The notes under the pieces are model-generated. The model worked only from the letters and a program-made list of their open reading frames with translations, made no database searches and had not been told where the DNA came from. Below are positions 13,115 through 24,600 of a stretch of 64,000 nt of DNA, in pieces; positions within the stretch are counted from its first letter, which is position 1, and each line of letters begins with the position of its first letter. The translations under genes and the position numbers were made by a program. This stretch comes from Xiphias gladius (Eukaryota > Chordata > Actinopteri > Istiophoriformes > Xiphiidae): NCBI RefSeq assembly GCF_016859285.1, contig NC_053418.1, positions 112,501 through 176,500 of the forward strand, given 5' to 3'.

Positions 13115-15599
13115 AAACACACACAATAAACAGAGATTTAACAGACACACACACACAGACATGGCATCTGTTTTAGTCTGTGTGGGTCACGTATCTGCGT
13201 TTGTTTTCATTCTGGTCAGAACAAGTTTTCACCTGATGATGACGTTATTCTACATCAGAGAATCAGGAATCAACTGGGAAACTTCAGATGAACGACAGAA
13301 ATCTGAATCATCAGATCAAACTCAGACCGTCACCGCTCACAGATACAGGTTTACAAAAATCATCACTGATCCACGGTCAGTTTCCACTGACCCACAGCGT
13401 GTTCAATAAGTGCTCTGTAACTTACACATTGTACACTGGCTCTTGGTTCCTCAGCTCAGCGTTTTATATTTATCTTTATTCTTTGTGTTGTTGTTCTTTG
13501 CTTTTATCAATCACTTAGTTTACTCTATTCTTAACTGTGTGTACTTTAGAAGCACTTCTATTGTGTTCTATTGTCTTATTGTGTTTTTATTGTGCTTATT
13601 TTTCATGTTTTTGTGTTTTTATGCTGCGTTACTTTAAAAAGAATTTCCTCTTGTGGGACAATAAAGAACTGACCTGACCTGACCTGAACTGAACTGAACG
13701 GAACTGACGGTGATGTGTTTAAAGCCTTGCAGGAAGTCTGGAACCCAGAGTGTTCAGTGCAGATTTCAGTAGTTGTTTGTGTTTGTGAATTAAATAATGT
13801 TTTATTTAATTCTATCTCAGAGGAAGCTCACAGCTGAAAGCTCGTCCTCTCATCACCCAAAAAACACCTGCAGGCGGCACAAGATGAAAAGTTGGAGGAT
13901 CACCGAAGACTTTAGGACTCGTCTTCTGGGAAACATGAATGTCTGCCATAACTACAGCCATGCCGTTAGCCTGACGGAAAGGACAGGTCAAATTAGACTG
14001 GTTATACTGGTTAGTCAGGTCAGTGGGGTGTACCAGTTAGGGCAGTCTCACTTCCATTCAGGTACATGCTGATTGAATGCACAAAAGCCAAAAACTTCAG
14101 TTTAATCCAATCATGATTTACAAAACCAAATTTACAAAGCAGGCGTCTGTGAGCGTTCACTCGGACGGCAGCATGACACCATGGACGTTATTATGTTTTC
14201 TTTTGCACTGAAGATGTAAAATCCTGGACGGCAAAAAGCTTCCTTCAGCTAAACCAGAATTAAACTGAGGTCCTAATCTTCTTCTATGCAGACAACTCCG
14301 CGTCCACAATCAGTGCCCTCGGGCCTCTGTCACTGAATGTAAAGTCCCACACAAGAAATCTCGTTGTTATCTTTGATCTGGTTTAAAATTTGACGAAGAG
14401 ATCAACTCCGCTGTCAGCACCGGCTTCTTCCATCTTCAGTCACTTTCAAGATTAAAATCATTCCAGTCTGTTGCAGATCTGGAGACTATAGTTCATGCTT
14501 GTATTTCCTCTCGCCTTGACTACTGCAGTTCTGTCTATAGGAATCAGTCAGTCAGCTCTATCTCGCCTGTGGCTGGTCCACAACACAGCAGCGAGACTCC
14601 TCAATGGTCCCCAAGAAGAGACACCAATATTCCTGACTTTTAAAGTGAAATATTCATTTTCACTAAATTTGAATAAAATGCTGGAGAACATGCTGTAACG
14701 TGCTGAACAGGAGAACTAAAAGCAATACCTTGTGTTGGTGCCATTCAATTGTTATGTTATGACAATACTGGTGGACAAACTGGAGACGTTTACCAAATTT
14801 GAACAACATAAACTTTGAATAAACTGAAATGTAGCCCATTAATAAGCATTCACTTCCAAGACATTTCCAAGCAGCTGCTCTGATCTGCTAAAATCCTGAT
14901 TTCTTAACCGTGATGTTGTCTGACAGAATCACCAGACACATAAGTTAAAGACAGTTGAGTTGAGGCCAGTTGAATCATATGCATAGAGACGTGTGTCTGA
15001 AGAGGGAAAGCCAGACCTCGTGCTCGCAGGGCAACACTGGCGACTCTCTTCTACGGGAAGTAGCTGATGTTTGTCCAGAAAGTCACTGGATTTGTCTCTT
15101 GGTGCTTTTGTGAAGAAAAGTGACTAAAGGGTCTGAAAAGTCGGTAAATCTAGAGACAAAGGGTTCTAAGTTGGCAACACTGCCTGTAAACGGCCCCTGA
15201 TGACGTAATAGAAACAATTTGCCCCAATTCATTTTGTAAGTGCAACGACCAATGGGGAAACTCCAACACTCAGTCTGTCAGTGAAATTTGTGTTTCCAGG
15301 GCTGACCCCGCTGTTGCTGTCCCGCCGAAAATGTGTCACTGATTTCTAACAATCAGGCTCCAAATAATGATTTGACACAGATTTTGTGTCTCTAAGTAAA
15401 AAAACACAGAGTAGAATCAGTGCTTAAATAATAATTTAAAGACGTCAGGTGTTTCTCCTGTGTCAGATTAATCAGGGTAAATATGTTAATGAGGTGAGTC
15501 TGTGTGTGTGTTAGTTTCAGGTACCTTTGGTTTTCATGCTCTGCTGTTTACCTCCAAAATGACTCCGATCCACCGACTTATTCACTGCTGACAACCTGC

Positions 15600-15672
<73 letters not shown>

Positions 15673-18600
15673 CACACAATTATCATACATTCATACAGTC
15701 TGTCTGTCTTCTATAACACAGAAGAAATGACAATAATAAAAAGTTGCTCCAGAAGTTGCTGATTGTGTCTGTTCATGAGCACATGAAGACAGCAGAGATC
15801 AAGTCTCCGTCCTGAGTTGTTCCTGACTGTTCTTACAAGCGAGGTGTTAAAATGTAGATCAAAAGGTTCAAGACATAAAAAAAACTCAAAGGATGAAAAC
15901 AGAAATCCAAGGCTTGACTTCATGTAGACAACAGAGGAAAACAGGGCCAAAGGTTTTAAAGAAAGTTAAGTTTAAATGTAAAATTCTTCAATACGGATCC
16001 TCAGTATTCCTGATGGTGGTGCCGGAGAAAAGGTCATGTTGTTTTCCAAATCAAAGGGTTTATCCTCTGTACAGAGGCCTTGTTAGGACATTTCAGACAC
16101 AGCTGTCACAGATAGCTCAACTTTCGTCAGTCTATGGCTGCAGCTAACCATTATTTTCATTATCAATGTATCTGCTGATTTGTTTTTTGATTAATTGATT
16201 AATCATGTAGTCTATAAAAAGACAGAAAAATACTGAAAAATGTCCATCCAAATTTCTCAGAGAGATGTCATCAAATGTCTTGCTTTGTCCAAAACCCAAA
16301 CCCATTCACTTTACTCTGATAGAAAACAGTGACTTTAGGGGTTGTAAAAATAATTTTCAAATAATTGATTAATTGTTTCAGCACTACATCAGTCTAACCT
16401 GGACTTTGTCAGACTTAGATGCTTTCCACTGAAGACTAATGTAAAAATTCTCCCTGCCATGTCAAATGTTGCTGAGAAAAGTGTTGCTGAACATCTTTTC
16501 TCATATCGTCTCTCGAACCCGGTCACTCTGCATCTCTGGCAGTTTCCCTCTGGAAGCATTACTCCACTGAAACTGCAAACTCTGATCCTTCAGGTTTAAT
16601 GTGAAAACACTCAATTAAAATTGAATTCAATTTGAAATCTTGTTTATAGAAGTTGAAGGAACTGTAAAATCAGCATCAGCAGAGGTAGATTATACAGTAG
16701 GAGCATCTCAGGGCTCCATTTTGGGTCCCCTGTTGTTCACTTTCTACTCTGATGATCTCCATGCTAACGGTCTCACCTTCTGCTGAGGTGTTCATGGGCA
16801 TCATGTCCGTGGACAATCAGTTGGTCCAAAACCTCAAGAGGGGAGACAGAGGTCTCATCCTCCTCCCTCTCCTCCCCCTCCACTCCTCCTCCTCCCCCCA
16901 TCTCCTGCTGCCCCGTTGCTCTCTCCAGCACCTCCTACAGGACACAACAAGACACAACAGGACCAAAACCAGCTCATCAATAAAAAGAAAAGACTGATCA
17001 ATATAAAGAAAAATATTAGCTGCAGCACTTTACTTTGATGGATCTATTCTGGAGCCGCAATTAAAAAATCTTAAAAGTACTGTTTTTCTTTCGATTTTTT
17101 TTTTTTTGGGTCTATAAACTTGACTTGATAGATATTTAAGTTGATTATATTGCCTAATATCATCCTAAATTAGTACAACAGATAATTAGGGTCAATGTTA
17201 TGGAAAAAACCTGGAGAGTTTGAAAATAAACAAGAAAATGAATTTTAATTCTTGAAGAAAAAAAGTCTAAATATTATGAGAAACAAGTCGTAATATCCAA
17301 GGAAACAAAAGTAATAATATTCTGAGAATAAAACTGTACGTTTTTGAGAAAACATCACAAATTTTGTGGATGAAGCTGTGATATTCTCATGAGAAGATGT
17401 AATGTTTTGCAGAAAAAGTAAAAATATTGAGAAAAAAAAAATTGTGATATTCTGAAAACAAAATTGTACTATTTTTACAAAAAGGTCCTAATACTTGTTA
17501 AAAGTTGATAAAAGTTGTCATTTTGAGAATAAAATCTTAATAGTTTGAGAATGAAGTTGCGACATTCCAAGATTTTCATATTCTGCGTGTACACAGTCGA
17601 GCTCTGTCCGACAGGCTTGTAGCCGTGGATGTAGACAGATGAGCAGGGAGCTGATAAAACCAAAATGTATTGTTTGAAAATACTTATGACGAAGCATAAC
17701 TCTCAGGTTAACTTCTCCACCTTTATTAAAGAGCAGCGCCCAGTCTGTGCTGAAGTGAACTAAGAAAATCCACCTCGTGACTGTTTGTGAAGGTTTTGAG
17801 GGATTTTAACTTAATAAAGTTAAATATGTGACAAACGCATGCCGCCTGCCCGACTGACTCTCTGATGACTGACACTGATCCAGTTCGAGCTAAATCCCGT
17901 TCCGTCTAGTTTAGTTCACCTGAGTCTTCCTCCCGATGAAGAGTGTGGCAGCTCGAGGCAGAGCCAGCTCAAACAGGGGTTCATATGGGGAGGCGGGACT
18001 CTGATCGTGGTGGGTGGGGCCAAACAGGGCAGGGCTTCCCTCCCTTGACCTGTGGGTGGAGGTGTTGGAGGGGTGGGGGGGTGTGAAGCAGAGTGAGGTG
18101 GAGGAGGGCGGAGGGGGGAGAGATGAACCTGAGGTCGACCCATCGCGGCTGGGGGTGGAGGTGAGCCGGAGGGACGGAGAGGAGACGGTGGAGGAGGAGG
18201 AGGAGGAGGGGGGAGGCTGGTGGGACTCCTCTGATCTGACCTCTGGAGACAGACAGAGAGGGACAATGAGAAACGGTACCACAGGCCACAGGACGCCTGA
18301 CCATCAGCATTGACGATGGGTTCACTGCGGAGGCCGGTAGGGCGTCTGCCCACAGACCCGGAGTCAGTCCTGAGCTGCTGACGAAACCATCACGACAGCG
18401 TCAGACAGAGTAAACACAGGTCCAGCTGGATGACAGCAGCTGCGTTTGTCTGGTGGCGTTTCGATCTCTGATCATGGGCCTGCTACCTGCTACCGTCCTG
18501 AGCGGCTCACCTTCACTGTCGGTGTTGATCACATCGCTCTGGCCTCTCTCCTCCTTCTCTGGTACTGGCTGAATGGATGACCCCTTCAGCTCTGCGATTG

Positions 18601-21600
18601 GCTGCTGCTTCACCTGTGTGGACAGAGAGAGACTCCTTCACAATAAAAGCCTTCCCCTGAAGAGAGCAGATCTTAAAGTCCACCTGCGGTCCTGATCTCA
18701 CCTGGTTGTCGCTCAGAGGAACCGGACCTCCACCTTGGTTCTCTTCGGTTGGTGGCGTTACCGGGACGGAGGCTGATGAGGGACATTTCACACCTGTAGA
18801 AACCATAGTGAGTTTACCAGCGAAACAGACAGGTTTTAGATTCAGATTCACAAAGTTTCTATCACAGAACAAACGAAGTTTGTCTTTGGTTTGGCTAAAA
18901 AACACAAAGAACAGATGATCAGGGCTGACGACTGTGCAATTGTTACTTAGGTTGATGTTTGAACATTTTCTTTGCATGTATTTTGGTGCTATTTTACTCT
19001 ACGTTTACTGTTTCTTTTCCTTTTTTCTTTTTAGCAGTGGAGTTAAATCCACCGGCACGGTGACCCGTGGGGACGGTGGACAGCTTCTACACTTTTTAAT
19101 TTTCTTTTTTTTTTTTTCTGGTGCTTCTGCCTGTATTTATTTTTGACAGGAAGGGAGAGAGAGGAGATTTCTTCCCCTTTTAATTCCTTAACTGGGTTCA
19201 TTTATGTGCTGTATTTTGCTTTTACACGTATTTATGGCAATAAATACTTTAAATACTCAAATTAAATTAGCTAACGCTGCAAACTCTAAAATGTTTTGAA
19301 GCTTTTAATACTGATATTACTGACATTACAAGACAATGCGGAAGACTGACGATGATGACAATCACATTTACAAACCTGAACCTTGACTAATTTGTGTGTG
19401 AGGTCTGGTCGCACAGTATTTGCAGTATACAAATACCAATGTGTGTGTGTAGGGGTGTGTGTGTGTGTGTGTGTGTCTCACCTGAGATGGAGGTGGTTCT
19501 ACTCAGTGGGTGGGCGGAGCCTGTAGCAGCAGGTTCAGGTGGGGGCGTGGACAAACCACACAGAGACGAGGGGCTCCATGTGACATCATCAGCCTGAACA
19601 CAGAGACACCAGGCTCGTTGGTCAGATTTCCGTCCGACTCGATCCCGACTCGCTCTGACGTCACGCAAACGAAAACAACCATAACCTCGCCGGTTAAAAG
19701 CGGCAGGTTTTAGAGCCAGGTGCTGCAGGGCATGATGGGAAACACCCAGCTGTCACCTGATCTAAGAGCTGATCAGTTCAGATGTTTTATAGAAAGGTTT
19801 AATTTTTGGTGGAACTGGAGAGATTTGGATGTCATCAGTCCGATTATTTTCTACGAAGGTTCGTTCTGTTCACGGAATAACGAGAACGTTCAGATTACAG
19901 AACATGGTTCTGACAGACTGTAGCCTGTTGTCTACGATATCAGTATTACTGATTCATCATCATGGGGAGATGCTAAAACTGTCGATTCTTAAAGTAACAT
20001 CGGATGTCTGAGCCCTGACAGTCTGAATATCTGACATAGCTGACATGTAGATGCAGATACTCCTTTCAGAAAACATCTCAGAGATTCATTTAGTGTTGTG
20101 GTTAAACTCCTTTCTACTGATCATGTATCAATGATGGTTTCCGTAGTTTTAAAAGTTAACTGTAGACACTGTCTGGATTTGTTATAGAAGATGAAATGTT
20201 AGTACAGTGAGTCAGGAAACAGAGGAACCATGAAGTTACCGAGGCTCAAGGTTTAAATCTTCACACGATCCTTGTGTGACGATGCTGAAGAGATCGGTGT
20301 CGTTTTTCCTTTGAGCCTGCAGCAGGATGTGGTGTTTTCTGTCACGTTAAGTGCGTTACAGGAGGATGTAATGTTCATTAATTAGGAAACAGACAGCGCT
20401 CACTGTGTGGGATGAGGCTGAATAGTCAGACAAACAGGTTTACCTGTGTGTAGGAGGTGTTGAATGTCAGCTGAGGCAGAGGCAGCGTCGGGCGTCCGGA
20501 CAGCAAGGGACAGACGGAACCTCCTGTCAAAAGACAGATTACAAATCATGAATTAATCCAGTCATTATCTTTATAAAATCCCATTAAAAATACCATCCAT
20601 CCATTTTCTGACGCTTATCCGGAGCTTAGTCGGGAAGTTATTGCGGTGGCAGCAGGTCAAGGAGCTTAGTCGGGAAGTCCCTCTCCCCATCAGCGTTTTC
20701 CAGCTCCTCCTGGGGGGACCCCGAGGGGGTCTGGAAAACCTCCAAAGGAATGCGCCCAGAATCCTGATCAGATGACTGATCCACCTTAACCGGCTCCTTT
20801 CAACACGAAGGAGCAGCGGCTCTACTCCTTCCTCAGCCCGTCCCTAGGGCTGAGCCCAGAGACCCCGTGGAGGAAACCCATTTCAAACGCCTGTAGCCAC
20901 CATCTCATTCGTTCTCATTAAAAATACCTTAACTACACAAAGTCTTCCCTCAAAATAGACCAGATAGCGTCTAAACCATGCATTAGTCCATGATACCTGC
21001 AGAAAACCCATTAAACATCTCAAAATATAATACATTAATTCTTCGTTCCCGTAAATTTTCTTTAATTTTCCCCTGAATTGAAAAATGAAGGCCGTGTTTA
21101 GGGCGTAACAAATGCATGGCTTTTATGTTATTTGGTGAATTTAAAAGGGTTTTAAAGGATAAAAACCCTTTTAAAATTTAAACCCTGAATCCTACATTTT
21201 TTCATTCAAGTGAAAATTAACGTGTGGCTCCGATACTTGTAAATGTTACAGAGCTGACTCCAAATTTGGGGTTAATTAAAGAATAATTAATTATTTCAAA
21301 TTTTTAAGTGGTTTTGATGGGTATCCTTTTTTTTTTTTTTTTTTTTTTTTTAAATTGGATTTCCCCTTTGAAGTATGAATTAATGGATGTTAATTAGGTA
21401 TTTAATGGGTTTTTTCTTCATGCAGGCAGAGAACCCATTAAAAACCCTTTAAAATAATCTATTACATACTCATTAATTGAACCCGAATTTGGGGACAACT
21501 CTGTAAAATTGATTATGTAACAAAAATCCTGTTCCTTAAAATTGCGACTCTATTGAAAATCTGAGTCATTTTAAGGCAGAAATTCAGAGCTGATTTTCTT

Positions 21601-24600
21601 TGCAGCCTTTAAAAAGCCCTTTAACACCAGTTTACAGAGGCAGGTTTGAGTGTGTTACTGACCTGAGCTGCCGATGGTCTCTGTGTGGAGAGGACCGGAG
21701 GTGAGATCCAGGAGAGGGAGTGGGGAGGACAGTGGGGGAGGTCTGGGGGAGGAGGAGGAGGAAGGGGGGTCTCTCAGGGAGGAGTAAATGTCCTCCTCAC
21801 AGGAAGACTCCAGAGGGTCCAGAGACAGTCTGGAGCACTCTATCACAATGTCATGGACTTCGTAGCACCTCCACCTGAGACAGGAAGTTATCACGGTTTT
21901 GGTTGTTTCACTGATTAATGTATTTATGTGTTTTTCTCTCGTTTTCATGCACCACAGTCAGAAGAAACAATGGAATCAGATATTTTGTGTCTCTCTTATT
22001 TTGTTTGTAATTACATGTCTTTTATTTTGGCATTTCATGTTTTTATTAGCTGTTTTATTCTTAATTTGGGTTCAGACCCACTGTCACGTGCCACCATCTG
22101 CTTTATGTAAAACAATCTCACTATGAGGTCTGTTTAGTAGCTGTTCTGGAGCTTTCAGTCAGTCTTCCTCAGTAGATGCAGTTACCCTGTTGTAATGTAA
22201 CTGGAGATGTTCAGTTTCCAGTAGATCCCTTTAAGGACTTCTCATCCACGTTGGTTTAAAAGTTGCAACTGAAAGTTCCGCTTTGACCTCAGAAACACCA
22301 GTAACAATGTCATGCAATATGATCAAAAGCTCCAGACAGCTACTCAATGGACCTTATGGTCAAACTGTTTCCTCCGATGCTGTTTCCAAGCTCCAGATGG
22401 AACTCAGAACCCGGGTTTTTCTGTGTTCTCTTGAAGAGCTATTATCAGAGGGAAGGTTCAATAGCAGATGTGAGCAGGTTCAGATCTGGTTTCTGTGGAT
22501 TGACTGCTACTGACCTGGATGGGTCCAGTTCATAGTCCTGAGTCCCTGTGACCAACTCAGGGTGAACCCTCACGTGCTCCAACATCGGCTGAGAGACAGA
22601 CAGACAGAGAGGACGTTAGTGTCTGAGTGTTTCTCCGCTCAGTCCAGACGAACGCTAACTGACAGGTGAGACTCCTGGATTTCCCTGCTGGAGACCAGTT
22701 CAGCTGCAGCTCCTGTTATCTGAGAGAAGGAGCAGCTGGTGTTTACGGCGGCTATTTCTGTGTCTGTGTGTCAGACTGACTGTAGCAGCAGCACTGGAAA
22801 CCGGGTTTTGAAGGGAATGGATTCAAGGAGTCAGCCCTGAAATAAAACTTGTACCTTGTTTTTTTAAGTCTACATCTGTCCCCATTAAAAGCTGCTGAAC
22901 CAGCTGTGATCAGCTCCTGTTGGCAGTGTAGCCGTGGACGTACAGACAACTGTCACTGGATCACTGTGATACAGAGGAAAACTTAAAAACAGGATGATTC
23001 TCAGGCAGGTTCTGGAACTATACGGAGGTTCTTCTCTCTCAGGTTGATTCATCTGAAGAATTTTTAGATAAGAGGTGAAATGATCCAAAATTTCATAACA
23101 GGGAAAGGCAGGAAAATTAAACTGAACTTATAATGTCTGACAGAAATATAATTTATCTGGTCTCTCCTGGTCTCCTGGTCTGATATGTACTGATCTAAAT
23201 GTCTGCTGCTCTGTACTTGACTCTGCTGGTCTCTAATAGTCTTTACTGATCTGCACTAGTCTGCACTGGTCACTACCTGCCTCTGCTTGTCTGTAATGGC
23301 CTGTATTGGTCTCTACTAGACTTTGCCAGTCTGTACCGGTCTCTGCTGGACTGTACTGACCTTGACGATCTCCTGGAAGGTGTCCAGGTTCTCCTTCATG
23401 CTGTAGTGGAGTCTAAGGTAGGAGATGAAGTTACAGGGAAACATCCCGTACAGACGGTGGAACAGAGAGTAAACACCTGCATGGAGGTGGACCAGGTTGA
23501 CCAGAGGTACGTGACCTGCAGGAGACAAGAACCAGGCAATCTGAACACCTCACTGACCCCACTGACCAATCAGAACACAGGTAGTAACACACACAAACAG
23601 CTGCTCCTGGACCTCACCAATGCAGTAGGCATATGTAAATGTCTTGTTTTGTAAAACCGGAAACAAATTCCGTTTGTTAACTGTTCGGTGTGTGTGTGTG
23701 CGTGTGTGTGTGTGTTACCAGGGTTTCTGTAGCTCCAGGATGCGAGGCGCCCGAACACATCGAAGAAGTCGTAAATGTGTTGTTTCCCGGCCTGTGGGAT
23801 CATGGGTAACAGAGTGATGAGGACCAGGACTGCGGTGATCAGGACCACCACGTCACCGTCTGTCTGAGGAAACACAACAACAACACAGTAAACAGCTGCT
23901 GAAGTCAAGGCCTGGTCTGGACTCAGATTGGTTGAAAGTCCATGAAGTGAAAAACGACCGACTGTGTTTCTGTTCCCATCTTCATAACAGGAACGGACAG
24001 GAGTTACAGCTTGTTTGTTCCAGTTCTGAAGACACTGCAGTGAAACTAAGATGCCTTCTCCAAACTTTATCAACACTACCATGTAACGGTCATAGATATA
24101 CACTCACTGAGCACTTAATTAGGAACACCTGTGCACCTGCTTACTCATGCAGTTATCCAATCAGCCAATCATGTGGCAGCAGGTTAATGCACAACATCCT
24201 GCGGATACAAGTGAGGGCCTCCAGTTAATGTTCACATCAAACATCAGACTGTGGACAAAATCTGATCTAAGTGACTTTGACTGTGACGTGACTGTTGGTT
24301 TGAGTGTTTGTGAAACTGCTGATCTCCTCTAGAGGAGCTGACTGAAAGGCTACGGTGACTCAGATAAACACTCTTTACAACTGTGGGGAGCAGAGAAGCT
24401 TCTCGGGATGAACAACACGTCCAACCTTGAGGGGGTGGACTACAACAGCAGAAGACCACGTCAGGTTCCAGTCCTGTCAGCCAGAAACAGACACCTGAGC
24501 CTGCAGTGGACACAGACTGCACCAACACTGGACAGTTGAAGCCTGTCTGAGTATTGCTGCTGACCATGTGGTTCCCTTCATGTCCACAGTTTACCATCTT

